Source: Sanyastnella coralliicola (GTDB taxonomy: Bacteria > Bacteroidota > Bacteroidia > Flavobacteriales_D > Sanyastnellaceae). From it: a stretch of DNA of 64,000 bases. A program made the translations under genes and the position numbers. The first letter of the stretch is position 1; each line of letters begins with the position of its first letter. This document shows positions 34,722 through 43,387 of the stretch, in pieces. Under the pieces are notes generated by a model. That model did not search any database, was not told where the DNA came from, and saw only the letters and a list, made by a program, of their open reading frames with translations. The DNA lies in contig NZ_CP132543.1 of assembly GCF_030845195.1 (NCBI RefSeq), positions 1,939,501 through 2,003,500 of the forward strand, written 5' to 3'.

Positions 34722-35303
34722 ATGGAGGTTTTTCCAGCAGTTTGCTTTCCTTCTTTAGGTTACCTGCGTGCTTTGGCTAGCGCCGAAGAGGCGGTCATTG
34801 ATATTGGCGAGTTCTACGTAAAGCAGAGTTACCGCAACCGTTTTGACATACTTGGACCTAACGGTAAACTCAGTGTTACCGCACGGGTTGAAGGAAGCGC
34901 CCGAAAAGGCGTATCCGTCAAAGACGCGAAGCTGGTCAATGACGAATGGCGAAGACTTGCGAAGAAAGGCATCCAAGCCGCTTATGGGAAATCAGCCTAC
35001 TTCATCCACTACTACGATGAAATTGAAGCGTTGATCAACGATGCAGTCTACTTATCAGACCTATCGGTCGGAAGCATTCAATTCCTTCTTGAACAATGGG
35101 AGCGAGCCATTCCCGCGATTAGCGAGACCTACGTGGAAACCGAAATAACAAAGGATCATCGTACGCGCCATGCCTTCATTGAAGATGATATCAAGCAGGC
35201 GTATACACAAGTATTCAGCGATCGATTTGAATTCGTCGCAGATCTTTCGGGAATTGATTTGCTGATGAATCTTGGACCTGCAGGCGCAGAGTTCCTTTCG
35301 TAG
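34722..35303 (+). CDS. WbqC-like family protein
   Basis: A 193-residue cytoplasmic protein of the WbqC family: VFPAVCFPSLGYLRALASAEEAVIDIGEFYVKQSYRNR-like N-terminus (aromatic and Tyr-rich), then IQAAYGKSAYFIHYYDEIEALI and a C-terminal ...NLGPAGAEFL. WbqC homologues sit in O-antigen loci, but this chromosomal version next to lepB is conserved across Bacteroidota without a known reaction. Its ATG follows the lepB stop with no gap. Last gene of the par-lep operon. It carries a GCTAGCGCCGAA variant of the repeated motif at 34776. Confidence 0.82.
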   Translation: MEVFPAVCFPSLGYLRALASAEEAVIDIGEFYVKQSYRNRFDILGPNGKLSVTARVEGSARKGVSVKDAKLVNDEWRRLAKKGIQAAYGKSAYFIHYYDEIEALINDAVYLSDLSVGSIQFLLEQWERAIPAISETYVETEITKDHRTRHAFIEDDIKQAYTQVFSDRFEFVADLSGIDLLMNLGPAGAEFLS

Positions 35304-35306
35304 CGA

Positions 35307-35591
35307 TTATCCTTTATCCAGGAATAGATCGAGAATGACTACTCGCTTATCCTCTACTTTGTAATAGATGCGGTAATTCCACGCTAGAATTGAGCGGTAA
35401 TCACCATTTAGGGAAGAGAACTTCGCTTTACGTGATTGGTGAATAGGATTTGAGCCAAGCTTTCTCATGCGGTTCATCACGGCCATGCGTGCGTCTTCTG
35501 CACCAATCAGCGATGTAGATGCTACCTTCTCAATTAGCGTGCGAAAAGCCTCTTCTGCACGCTCACTAACAAGAACTTTGTACTGACTCAT
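35307..35591 (-). CDS. RelE/ParE-family toxin, no adjacent antitoxin
   Basis: A 94-residue protein with the RelE/ParE fold pattern: YKVLVSERAEEAFRTLIEKV helices, then beta-strands around KLGSNPIHQSRKAKFSSLNGDYRSILAWNYRIYYKVEDKRVVILDLFLDKG. The R-SILAW-YRI-Y-V segment is the ParE core. ParE members poison gyrase and RelE members cleave mRNA; type cannot be decided. No antitoxin ORF lies on either side: wbqC ends 4 bp away and the peptidase gene begins 63 bp upstream in the other direction. The gene has its own perfect -7 box. Confidence 0.78.
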   Translation of the reverse strand: MSQYKVLVSERAEEAFRTLIEKVASTSLIGAEDARMAVMNRMRKLGSNPIHQSRKAKFSSLNGDYRSILAWNYRIYYKVEDKRVVILDLFLDKG

Positions 35592-35595
35592 GGTA

Positions 35596-35603
35596 CAAAT
35601 GTA
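35596..35603 (-). promoter_or_regulatory. Promoter -7 box of the RelE/ParE gene (leaderless start)
   Basis: On the minus strand TACATTTG is a perfect TAnnTTTG, followed by four bases (TACC) and the ATG. The spacing equals that at mtaB and nrnA. Confidence 0.5.
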
Positions 35604-35625
35604 AGAAAGAGTCAGCGCAGGCAGT

Positions 35626-35633
35626 TATATTTG
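35626..35633 (+). promoter_or_regulatory. Promoter -7 box of the first dipeptidyl peptidase gene
   Basis: TATATTTG matches TAnnTTTG exactly and lies 21 bp before the start codon at 35655. It also argues against the in-frame TTG at 35631, which overlaps the box. Confidence 0.5.
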
Positions 35634-35654
35634 ACCTCGACCAAATCTCAAGCA

Positions 35655-37766
35655 ATGAAGAAGCTCCTATTATTCGTGGCGCTATGCCTCAGCTTTACAG
35701 CATTTTCCCAAACTCTAAGTGTAGAAGAAGCCGTAATGGAACGGTGGACAACCTTCTACCCTGAGAATCTTTCTCAGCTTCAGTGGGTGAAGGGAACCGA
35801 CAACTATGCCTTCGCAAAAGACGATCAACTCAAGATCTACAATATGCGAGGACGAATCGTTGGAGCGATCACGCTTGAGCAAATCAACAAGCATCCTGAT
35901 CTAAAGCTCGAGTCGTTACCGCGATTCAAGTTTACATCGTCAAATACGGCGGAGTTTAGTTCGGCAGACAAGAACTACACGGTTGACGTGAAGTCAGGTA
36001 AAGTGGCGTCAGCAGGAGAAAAAGGAAAACCGATGGCCAATGAAGAAAAGGCCAGCAACGGTAACACCGCCTTCACTAAAGAGAACAATGTCTTCGTCAA
36101 TACCCCTGGTAAAGTCACACAAGTGACTGATCACCCGGAAGGGATTGTCGCTGGACAAGCCATTGCTCGTTTCGAATTCGGTATTGGTAAAGGTCTCTTC
36201 TGGTCACCGAGTGGTGAACGATTGGCGTTTTATGAAAAAGATGAGCGCAATGTGACCGAATACCCGTTGGTTGATATGAACGCTACGCCGGCAGAGCTGA
36301 ACGCCATTCGCTACCCTATGGCCGGAAGCAGCAGCGAGCACGCCGCTTGTGGAATCTATGATGTGCGTTCTGACAAAACCGTATACCTAAATGTCAACGG
36401 TGGCGTTCGCGACGATAGCTACTACATCACCAACCTGGCATGGACTCCTGACAATCAATCGGTGATTGCGGCGATTGTCAATCGTGACCAGAATGTAAGT
36501 CGTGTGGTTAAGTTCAATGCAAGCACAGGAGAGGTTGATCGTATTCTTTTCACAGAGAGCGACGATAAATACATCGAACCGGAACAACCGGTCATGTTCA
36601 TTCCTGATGGATCTGGAGACTTCATCTGGTTCAGCGAACGCGACGGCTTCAACAACATCTACCGATATGGTGCTGATGGGAAGCTTCGTGGCAGAACAGA
36701 AGCCACCTTCCCTATTACTGAACTTGTAACATTCAGTCCAAAAGGAAAATTTGCGGTTGTACATGCGCACGGTCCAAACCCTACAGAAACACACGCGTAC
36801 CGTGTTGATCTGATGACCATGCAGATGTCGAAGATTACAACACAAGCGGGAACGCACCGTGTGATGGTTTCTGGCTCAGGGAAATTCATCATTGACACCT
36901 GGTCAAGTGTAGACACACCACGTAAGATCGAATTGAAGAGCGTGAGTGGCAAAGCTTCTCGCGTTTTGCTTGATGCCGCTGACCCTATGGCTAATCGCGC
37001 AATCGGTAAAACCGAGTTGCTGACAATTAAAGCAAACGACGGTACTGACCTTCACGCACGTCTGATCACTCCTCCAAACATGGATATGAACAAGAAGTAT
37101 CCAGTAGTAGTGTACGTATATAATGGTCCACACGTGCAGTTGGTGACCAATAGCTACATGGCGGGAGCACCTTTATGGATGCACTCATTAGCTGGAGATG
37201 GATACATCGTATTCACTGTTGACGGAAGAGGATCAGCAAACCGTGGTAAAGACTTTGAGCAAGCCGTATTCCGTCAACTCGGTAACCAGGAGATGGAAGA
37301 TCAATTAGCTGGTGTGAACTACTTGAAATCACTTCGTTTCGTGGATAGTGAGCGCATGGCGGTTCACGGTTGGAGTTTTGGAGGATTTATGACAACCTCA
37401 TTGATGCTTCGTCAACCAGGTACTTTCAAAGTGGGTGTTGCCGGTGGTCCTGTAATTGACTGGACGCTTTACGAAGTCATGTACACAGAACGCTACATGG
37501 ATACGCCAAAGCAAAACCCTGAAGGTTTCGAAGAGTCAAATTTAACCAACTACGTGAGCAATCTTGAAGGTGATCTCTTGATGATTCATGGTACCATTGA
37601 TGACGTTGTGGTGATGCAACATAACATGCGTTTCCTGAAAGCATGTGTTGATGAAGGTGTTCAGGTAGACTTCTTTGTTTACCCCGGGCATCCGCACAAT
37701 GTGCGTGGTAAAGACCGTGTGCACCTGATGACAAAGGTGATTGACTACATTAAAGCAAACCTCTAA
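35655..37766 (+). CDS. Dipeptidyl peptidase IV-like S9 peptidase (paralogue 1)
   Basis: A 703-residue exported serine peptidase. The signal peptide is KKLLLFVALCLSFTAFS. A DPPIV_N beta-propeller fills ~40-470 (FEFGIGKGLFWSPSGERLAFYEKDE includes the conserved double-Glu-like region). The alpha/beta hydrolase domain has nucleophile S574 (HGWSFGGF), D649 in HGTIDDVV and the His in YPGHPHNV near 680. It removes X-Pro or X-Ala dipeptides in the periplasm. A second paralogue lies at 58066, followed by a peptide transporter. Start chosen at ATG 35655 for the signal peptide. Confidence 0.92.
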   Translation: MKKLLLFVALCLSFTAFSQTLSVEEAVMERWTTFYPENLSQLQWVKGTDNYAFAKDDQLKIYNMRGRIVGAITLEQINKHPDLKLESLPRFKFTSSNTAEFSSADKNYTVDVKSGKVASAGEKGKPMANEEKASNGNTAFTKENNVFVNTPGKVTQVTDHPEGIVAGQAIARFEFGIGKGLFWSPSGERLAFYEKDERNVTEYPLVDMNATPAELNAIRYPMAGSSSEHAACGIYDVRSDKTVYLNVNGGVRDDSYYITNLAWTPDNQSVIAAIVNRDQNVSRVVKFNASTGEVDRILFTESDDKYIEPEQPVMFIPDGSGDFIWFSERDGFNNIYRYGADGKLRGRTEATFPITELVTFSPKGKFAVVHAHGPNPTETHAYRVDLMTMQMSKITTQAGTHRVMVSGSGKFIIDTWSSVDTPRKIELKSVSGKASRVLLDAADPMANRAIGKTELLTIKANDGTDLHARLITPPNMDMNKKYPVVVYVYNGPHVQLVTNSYMAGAPLWMHSLAGDGYIVFTVDGRGSANRGKDFEQAVFRQLGNQEMEDQLAGVNYLKSLRFVDSERMAVHGWSFGGFMTTSLMLRQPGTFKVGVAGGPVIDWTLYEVMYTERYMDTPKQNPEGFEESNLTNYVSNLEGDLLMIHGTIDDVVVMQHNMRFLKACVDEGVQVDFFVYPGHPHNVRGKDRVHLMTKVIDYIKANL

Positions 37767-37769
37767 GCC

Positions 37770-38840
37770 GTGTCGAGGAAGATCCTCTTGATTCTTCCCT
37801 ACCCTCCCGGACATGCTCCCAGTCAGCGTTTCCGCATAGAGCACTTCATCCCAATTCTAGAAGAAGAAGGATGGGAAGTGACCATTGCTCCATTCTTAGA
37901 CGAAGCTACTTGGAAGATCTATCACCGACCAGGTAGGCAAGTCCAAAAGCTATGGGGGCTTATCAAAGGATTTGGTCGGAGGTATCGTATGCTTTTTGTT
38001 GTGCGGAAATTCGATCGGGTTTGGGTTCACCGAGAGTGTGCTCCTTTGGGGCTTCCTTTAATCGCTTGGTACTTATCGAAGATCGCTAACCAGCAGTACC
38101 TGTTTGAATTTGACGATGCCATTTGGCTTCCGAACGTCAGTGCCGGGAACCGTAAATGGTCTTTCATCAAACCTTATGGTAACGCGAAGAAGCTTATGAA
38201 ATGGAGTGGCGTGAATGTCGCTGGAAATGATTGGCTAAAGGCTAACGCCGAAGAGCTCAACCCTAGATCGTTCACGCTTCCCACGATAGTGGATACAGAA
38301 CAAAACCATCGCTTCACACAAGACCAACAGACAGAAAAACCCAACATCGGCTGGACTGGATCACACTCAACCCTCCCCTATCTCGAAGCGCATTTGCCCA
38401 TCCTCCAAAAGGTATACGAGCAACACCCATTCAAATTGGTGGTCATCAGTGACATTCAACCCACTTTCGATTTTCCAGATCTTGAATTCATTGAATGGAG
38501 CTCAGCAACGGAAGGAGAAGACTTACTTAAGTTCCACATTGGCATCATGCCTTTGCCCGATGAAACTTGGGTTAACGGGAAGTGTGGGTTCAAATTGATC
38601 CAGTACATGTCTGAAGGAATTGTTCCTGTAGCAGACAGGCTTGGCGTAAACGCTCAAGTCATTGATCATGAGAAAAATGGCTTCCTCTGTTCTAATGAGG
38701 AAGAGTGGACGAATGCCCTACTTCGATTGTTGCGAGATCACGACTTGCGCAGCAACATGGCTCAAGGATGCAGACCGTGGATAGAAGAACGATATTCAGT
38801 AGCGTCTCAACGGGAGTTATTCCTACATTTGCTCGACTAA
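37770..38840 (+). CDS. GT4-type glycosyltransferase
   Basis: A 356-residue GT-B fold protein. The N-terminus KILLILPYPPGHAPSQRFRIEHFIPIL is typical of bacterial GT4 enzymes. The C-terminal half has NIGWTGSHSTLPYL, IGIMPLPDETWVNGKCGFKLIQYMSEGIVPVAD and the glycan-donor EKNGFLC region. NGKCGFKLIQYM-A is the motif seen in transferases that act on lipid-linked or surface sugars; donor and acceptor are unknown. The GTG start lies 3 bp after the peptidase stop, and gcvT follows 12 bp after its end. Confidence 0.82.
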   Translation: MSRKILLILPYPPGHAPSQRFRIEHFIPILEEEGWEVTIAPFLDEATWKIYHRPGRQVQKLWGLIKGFGRRYRMLFVVRKFDRVWVHRECAPLGLPLIAWYLSKIANQQYLFEFDDAIWLPNVSAGNRKWSFIKPYGNAKKLMKWSGVNVAGNDWLKANAEELNPRSFTLPTIVDTEQNHRFTQDQQTEKPNIGWTGSHSTLPYLEAHLPILQKVYEQHPFKLVVISDIQPTFDFPDLEFIEWSSATEGEDLLKFHIGIMPLPDETWVNGKCGFKLIQYMSEGIVPVADRLGVNAQVIDHEKNGFLCSNEEEWTNALLRLLRDHDLRSNMAQGCRPWIEERYSVASQRELFLHLLD

Positions 38841-38852
38841 GAAATCAACCCC

Positions 38853-39956
38853 ATGGCAACAGCTGAAGGCGTTATGCAACGCACCCCTCTTTACGATGAG
38901 CACGTTAAACTTGGTGCTAAGATGGTTCCATTCGCAGGATTTGAAATGCCTGTGCAATACACTGGAGTGAAAGACGAGCACATTTGCGTGCGCGAAGCAG
39001 TAGGAATGTTCGACGTTTCACACATGGGTGAATTCGTAGTTACTGGTCCTGGCTCTATCGACTTCCTTCAGAAGGTGACTTCGAATGACGTTAGCAAACT
39101 TGTTGATGGTAAGGTTCAGTACTCATGCCTTCCAAACGGCAAAGGAGGAATTGTTGATGATTTGCTCGTTTATCGAATTGCCGAAGAGAAGTTCCTATTG
39201 GTAGTGAACGCTTCTAACATGGAGAAGGATTGGAACTGGTTGAACGAGAACAACTCTTTCGATTGCACACTCGAGAATAAAAGCGACGATTGGGCTCTAT
39301 TGGCTGTTCAAGGTCCTAAGACATCAGAAGCACTTCAGTCATTGACATCGGTAAACCTTGCCGAGATGAAATACTACACTTTTGAAGTGGGTGAATTCGC
39401 TGGTGTTCAAGGTGTAATGATTTCAGCAACGGGATACACTGGTGCAGGAGGCTTCGAGCTCTACGTTAGAAATTCAGATGCTCCAGCGGTATGGAATGCT
39501 GTAATGGAAGCTGGTAAAGACCATGGCATCAAGCCTTGCGGTTTAGCTGCGCGTGATACACTCCGCTTAGAAATGGGCTTCTGCCTCTACGGAAACGATA
39601 TTGATGACACGACTTCTCCTATCGAAGCCGGTCTAGGTTGGATCACGAAGTTCACGAAGGATTTCATTGATGGAGACCTTCTCAAGAAGCAAAAAGAAGA
39701 CGGTCCTTCACGTAAACTGGTTGGATTCGAACTCGTTGACCGAGGCATTCCTCGTCAAGGGTATGACATTGTTGATGCAGATGGAAACAAAATCGGCTAT
39801 GTAACAAGTGGTACGATGAGTCCGTCAACCAACAAAGCGATTGGAATGGGCTACGTGTCTACGGAACACGCTAAAACCGATAACTCGGTGTATATTGCTA
39901 TCAGAAACAAGCAGATTGAAGCGAAGATCGTTCGTCCGCCGTTTTACAAAGCCTAA
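38853..39956 (+). CDS. gcvT: Aminomethyltransferase (glycine cleavage T protein)
   Basis: A 367-residue folate-dependent enzyme. It begins [27 protein letters not shown], with [12 protein letters not shown], the folate-site SNDVSKL and [26 protein letters not shown], and the C-terminal [18 protein letters not shown]. It takes the aminomethyl group from lipoyl-GcvH and makes 5,10-methylene-THF and ammonia. Other gcv genes are not in the window. Family-sized; start unambiguous. Confidence 0.95.
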   Translation: MATAEGVMQRTPLYDEHVKLGAKMVPFAGFEMPVQYTGVKDEHICVREAVGMFDVSHMGEFVVTGPGSIDFLQKVTSNDVSKLVDGKVQYSCLPNGKGGIVDDLLVYRIAEEKFLLVVNASNMEKDWNWLNENNSFDCTLENKSDDWALLAVQGPKTSEALQSLTSVNLAEMKYYTFEVGEFAGVQGVMISATGYTGAGGFELYVRNSDAPAVWNAVMEAGKDHGIKPCGLAARDTLRLEMGFCLYGNDIDDTTSPIEAGLGWITKFTKDFIDGDLLKKQKEDGPSRKLVGFELVDRGIPRQGYDIVDADGNKIGYVTSGTMSPSTNKAIGMGYVSTEHAKTDNSVYIAIRNKQIEAKIVRPPFYKA

Positions 39957-39959
39957 CAG

Positions 39960-40709
39960 ATGACATTAGAAGACCGCGCCAGAGTAGAAGTTTGCTTTTC
40001 CCCTAAACAGTACGAACTCTACAAGTCTGATTTTCAGATTTGTGTAGTAATTGATGTGTTAAGAGCTACTTCTGCGATTTCGACTGGTATCGACAACGGT
40101 ATCGAGGCGGTCATTCCAGTGAGCTCAATTGACGAAGCTCGCGAATACTTGAACAACGGTTATACAGTTGCTGCTGAGCGCGGTGGTGAAGTAGTAGAAG
40201 GCTTCCCTTTTGGGAATAGCCCATACGCTTTCATGGACCCTTCTCTTAAAGGCAAAGAGGTTGTACTGACCACTACCAATGGTACAAAGGCTATCCACAT
40301 GGCAAGTGAAATGCCTACGGTCATTATTGGGTCATTGAATAACCTCGATGTTGTTTGTCGATGGTTGATTGAACAGCGTAAAGATGTGCTGCTTCTTGGT
40401 TCAGGTTGGAAAGACAAGTTCAACCTAGAAGACACAATCTGTGCAGGGGCCATCGCCGATCAATTGATTGAATCTCGTTTGTTCAAGGCAGAAGAAGATT
40501 CAACGATTGCTGCAAAGTTCATCTACCGCAGTGCTCGTGAAAACATTTTCAGCTTCCTACGTGCTTCATCTCATCGTCGCAGACTTCGTCGTTTGAACCT
40601 CAATGAAGACGTGAAGTACTGCTTGACTCCGAACAACGTGCGTTCGATTCCTATTCTTAAAGACGGTAAACTCGTTAAACTAGCGTACGAGTATGAGCCG
40701 GTTCATTAA
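39960..40709 (+). CDS. comB: 2-phosphosulfolactate phosphatase family protein (ComB-like)
   Basis: A 249-residue ComB-family protein: VCVVIDVLRATSAISTGI-like N-terminus (DVLRATS motif), AERGGEVVEGFPFGNSP, VLTTTNGTKAI, and LGSGWKDKFNLEDTICAG. In methanogens ComB dephosphorylates phosphosulfolactate on the way to coenzyme M. In Bacteroidota no coenzyme M use is known to me; sulfolactate metabolism or another phosphoester substrate is possible. It starts 3 bp after gcvT and overlaps the next gene by 17 bp. Confidence 0.85.
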   Translation: MTLEDRARVEVCFSPKQYELYKSDFQICVVIDVLRATSAISTGIDNGIEAVIPVSSIDEAREYLNNGYTVAAERGGEVVEGFPFGNSPYAFMDPSLKGKEVVLTTTNGTKAIHMASEMPTVIIGSLNNLDVVCRWLIEQRKDVLLLGSGWKDKFNLEDTICAGAIADQLIESRLFKAEEDSTIAAKFIYRSARENIFSFLRASSHRRRLRRLNLNEDVKYCLTPNNVRSIPILKDGKLVKLAYEYEPVH

Positions 40710-41694
40710 GCTTCTAGTTCTTGCGCTTTTCTTAATTAGCCTACCGGCCGAAGCGAATGCTCCTTGGGGCTTCTTTGCTCATCGTAGAATCAATGAGCTC
40801 GCTGTTTATACGCTCCCTACTCCCCTGTTCTCTTTCTACAAAGAACACATTGACTTCATCAAGGAACACGCTGTGGATCCTGACAAAAGAAGATATGGTG
40901 TCAAAGGAGAAGCTGAACGTCATTATATAGACATCGATCATTATTACAAGTACGATACGACAGGGAGAGTGCATGCCAATCCTTTCAACCTCATGCCGAG
41001 GAAATGGGTAGATGCCGTGGAGAAATACACCGAAGACACCCTACGCGCCTACGGAATTGTGCCTTGGCATATCCCGATGTACAAAGATCGTCTGACGCGT
41101 GCCTTTGAACAGCAAGACGTAGCTAAGATCTTACGCTACTCTGCAGAGCTCGGACATTACATCGCTGATGCTCATGTCCCTCTCCACACCACAGAGAACT
41201 ACAACGGCCAAATGACCAATCAAAAGGGAATTCACGGTTTCTGGGAATCAAGAATCCCTGAACTCTATGAAGATAATTGGGACTTCTTCGTTGGGAAAGC
41301 CAGATACGTAGAGAACCCTCTCGACATTTCATGGGCTATTGTAGAAGCCAGTCACGCAGGAGTAGATTCAGTACTCCGCTTCGAGCGTGAGCTCAACGAG
41401 CAGTTCCCCCAAGACGCCAAATACAGCTACGAAGAACGCGGACGTGTCTTGACCAAAGTCTACAGTGAAGAATACAGCAAAGCCTACTACGACATGCTCG
41501 ACGGTCAACAAGAACGTCGCATGCGCGCTTCAGTTATTATGGTAGGAAGTGTTTGGTACTCTGCATGGGTAGATGCGGGGCAACCAAACCTCGTTCTCAG
41601 TCAAGAGATCGATCTAGAAGAAGCCGAAAAAGCCATTCAGGAAGAGCTGAATGTGGAGAGTAAGCCAGAGTTGAAGAAGCGGGAACACGAATGA
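40693..41694 (+). CDS. Exported zinc-dependent phospholipase C / S1-P1 nuclease-like protein
   Basis: A 333-residue protein with a signal peptide (SRFIKLLVLALFLISLPAEANA). The mature part begins PWGFFAHRRINELAVYTL, resembling the N-terminal Trp/His zinc site of the zinc PLC and S1/P1 nuclease superfamily. Further ligands fit HYIDIDHYY, ELGHYIADAHVPLHTTEN and GIHGFWES. The superfamily uses a trinuclear zinc site to cut phosphodiesters; lipid and nucleic acid are both possible. A charged Lys/Glu tail follows ~300. Overlaps comB by 17 bp. Confidence 0.8.
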   Translation: MSRFIKLLVLALFLISLPAEANAPWGFFAHRRINELAVYTLPTPLFSFYKEHIDFIKEHAVDPDKRRYGVKGEAERHYIDIDHYYKYDTTGRVHANPFNLMPRKWVDAVEKYTEDTLRAYGIVPWHIPMYKDRLTRAFEQQDVAKILRYSAELGHYIADAHVPLHTTENYNGQMTNQKGIHGFWESRIPELYEDNWDFFVGKARYVENPLDISWAIVEASHAGVDSVLRFERELNEQFPQDAKYSYEERGRVLTKVYSEEYSKAYYDMLDGQQERRMRASVIMVGSVWYSAWVDAGQPNLVLSQEIDLEEAEKAIQEELNVESKPELKKREHE

Positions 41695-41696
41695 TC

Positions 41697-41826
41697 TAAG
41701 ACTTATGGCTTAAGGCTTAAGGCCTAGGGCTTGACGTAGGCGGTATGCGGTAAGCCGAAGAATTCAGGTAAGATCATTGGCCAGAACAATGTATTCAGCT
41801 TACGGCATACGGCTTACCGCCTACAG
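41697..41826. repeat. Minisatellite and imperfect inverted repeat
   Basis: ACTTATGGCTTAAGGCTTAAGG units give way to GTAGGCGGTATGCGGTAAGCC (41736-41757) whose inverted counterpart CGGCATACGGCTTACCGCC lies at 41802-41822. The pair could form a ~20-bp imperfect stem around a 45-base loop. Confidence 0.65.
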
Positions 41827-41918
41827 TTCGTAGAGGCTCTGCAACTTTTTTCATGCGAAACGTAACCTTGTAGGATTTCACGAAGTATAAGGGTAAGAAC
41901 TAACTTACATGCACCCTC

Positions 41919-42464
41919 ATGAAAAAGCTAACACTCAGCATTTTACTCGCACTAATCGTAAGCGTTGCGAGCGCTACCCTTCCGAAGGTATTATTCTATG
42001 GGAACGTGATTGCCGGTGATATCGGCGACATTGTTGCCCCTACTGAAAAAGTAGATGAGACGTTTATGAACGGCGTAATGGTCACCATCGAATGTGAAGG
42101 TGAGGTTATCCGTGAATACGCGAACAGATCAACAGGATTCTACTCTGTCATCCTGGATAGTGGAAAGAAATACATGGTGACATTCTCGAAAGACGGATTC
42201 ATCTCAAAGCGTTTTGAGATCAACACCGAAGCGGTAGTGCCGCTAGAAAAGAAGTCATTCAAGATGTACACAGACGTGACCTTGTTTGAAAAACCAGACA
42301 AAGGAGATTTCTCAGCATACGAGAAGCAGCCGGTTGCGAAGTGCAAGTATAACAACACGAAGCAACGCCTTGATTGGGATATGGACTATGCACGCATGGC
42401 CTTCAATCACTTCGTGAAAACAGCAAAGAACGTAGAAGCTACTGCCTCTGTTGCTGAAGAATAA
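41919..42464 (+). CDS. Exported protein with carboxypeptidase-regulatory-like beta-sandwich
   Basis: A 181-residue protein with signal peptide KKLTLSILLALIVSVASA. The core (~25-115) reads VLFYGNVIAGDIG ... MNGVMVTIECEGEVIREYANRSTGFYSVILDSGKKYMVTFSKDGFISKRFEIN, a CarboxypepD_reg-like sandwich common in Bacteroidota envelope proteins. The tail has no clear fold. Periplasmic or outer-membrane location is expected; function unknown. A short terminator follows at 42503. Confidence 0.68.
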   Translation: MKKLTLSILLALIVSVASATLPKVLFYGNVIAGDIGDIVAPTEKVDETFMNGVMVTIECEGEVIREYANRSTGFYSVILDSGKKYMVTFSKDGFISKRFEINTEAVVPLEKKSFKMYTDVTLFEKPDKGDFSAYEKQPVAKCKYNNTKQRLDWDMDYARMAFNHFVKTAKNVEATASVAEE

Positions 42465-42502
42465 GAATGGAAACTGGAGTTATCCAGTCATTAAATAGGA
42501 TC

Positions 42503-42531
42503 AAAAGCGTCGCTCAGGTGGCGCTTTTTTT
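42503..42531 (+). terminator. Rho-independent terminator
   Basis: AAAAGCG (42503-42509) and CGCTTTT (42522-42528) form an imperfect stem ending in a run of T. It lies 38 bp after the upstream stop and just before the cupin promoter region. Confidence 0.65.
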
Positions 42532-42563
42532 ATGCCCTGATTTTGAGTTCTTATCTTCCCAGC

Positions 42564-42980
42564 ATGAGAATCATCTTAACCATTGGGCTCAGCCTTTGCC
42601 TTTCTGGCTTATTCGCTCAAGCATCTTTCGACCTAAAAGGCATGAATTACGAGGGTGATGAAGCCATCCATGTAGAGAAATTGGCTACAGACAGCCTGGC
42701 TTCTACCTTCATGATCTGGATTAAAGAAGGTGTCAAAGCCCATTTTCACGCTTCCCACACAGAGTATGTATATGTACTCGAGGGAGAAGGATCAATGATG
42801 TTGGGTGAAGAAGAAGTGATGATTCAACCTGGACAACTGATCTATATTCCGGTGGGTACCGTGCACTCTGCGGTAGTGAAAGCAGGCAGTGAGCTTAAAG
42901 TACTCTCTGTACAAACCCCGGAATTCAAAGGACAAGACCGCGTTTTTATAGAACCTTACCGCAGGCCAGATTCAAAGTGA
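42564..42980 (+). CDS. Exported cupin-domain protein
   Basis: A 138-residue protein with a signal peptide (RIILTIGLSLCLSGLFAQ) and a single cupin_2 domain: HFHASHTEYVYVLEGEGSMMLGEE is cupin motif 1 with the HxH..E metal ligands, and PGQLIYIPVGTVHS is motif 2 with the last His. Metal binding is likely; the reaction is unknown. TATCTTCC, a -7-like box, lies ~10 bp upstream. ATG at 42564 fits the signal peptide. Its 3' end overlaps the convergent thioesterase by 25 bp. Confidence 0.78.
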   Translation: MRIILTIGLSLCLSGLFAQASFDLKGMNYEGDEAIHVEKLATDSLASTFMIWIKEGVKAHFHASHTEYVYVLEGEGSMMLGEEEVMIQPGQLIYIPVGTVHSAVVKAGSELKVLSVQTPEFKGQDRVFIEPYRRPDSK

Positions 42981-43387
42981 GGCACTAAGGCCTGTGTCAA
43001 AGATTCAGGACAACGGGTTGGACGCCCACTTTCCATATCAATAAAGACCAAGGTGGTATTCGCTAGGGTTAATAGCTCCTCTTCTTCTCCTTCGCTCACG
43101 CGGAAACACTTGTAGGAAAATGAAATTCGGGCTTTTGGCAACTCAATAATACTCGTTTCTATACGCACCTCATCGTCGTATTTGGCTGGTTTTACGTATT
43201 TTACATCATACGTAAGGACAGGCAACATCACGCCTTGGTCTTCCATGGCGCGGTAACTTAGTCCGAGTGAACGCAACGACTCTACTCGACCTACTTCGAA
43301 CCAGGCAGCATAATTGCCATAGTAGACGTAGCCCATTTGGTCTGTTTCACTGTACCTTACGCGAACATATGTAGAGTGGGTGTACAT
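42956..43387 (-). CDS. Acyl-CoA thioesterase, 4HBT/YbgC type
   Basis: A 143-residue hot-dog-fold protein: VRVRYSETDQMGYVYYGNYAAWFEVGRVE carries the catalytic Asp (D16) and the conserved Y-G-NY segment of the YbgC/4-hydroxybenzoyl-CoA thioesterase family. It then has VLTYDVKYVKPAKYDDEVRIET. It hydrolyses acyl-CoA or acyl-ACP in the cytoplasm; YbgC partners with Tol-Pal in Proteobacteria, but no tol genes are nearby here. Monocistronic. Confidence 0.85.
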   Translation of the reverse strand: MYTHSTYVRVRYSETDQMGYVYYGNYAAWFEVGRVESLRSLGLSYRAMEDQGVMLPVLTYDVKYVKPAKYDDEVRIETSIIELPKARISFSYKCFRVSEGEEEELLTLANTTLVFIDMESGRPTRCPESLTQALVPHFESGLR

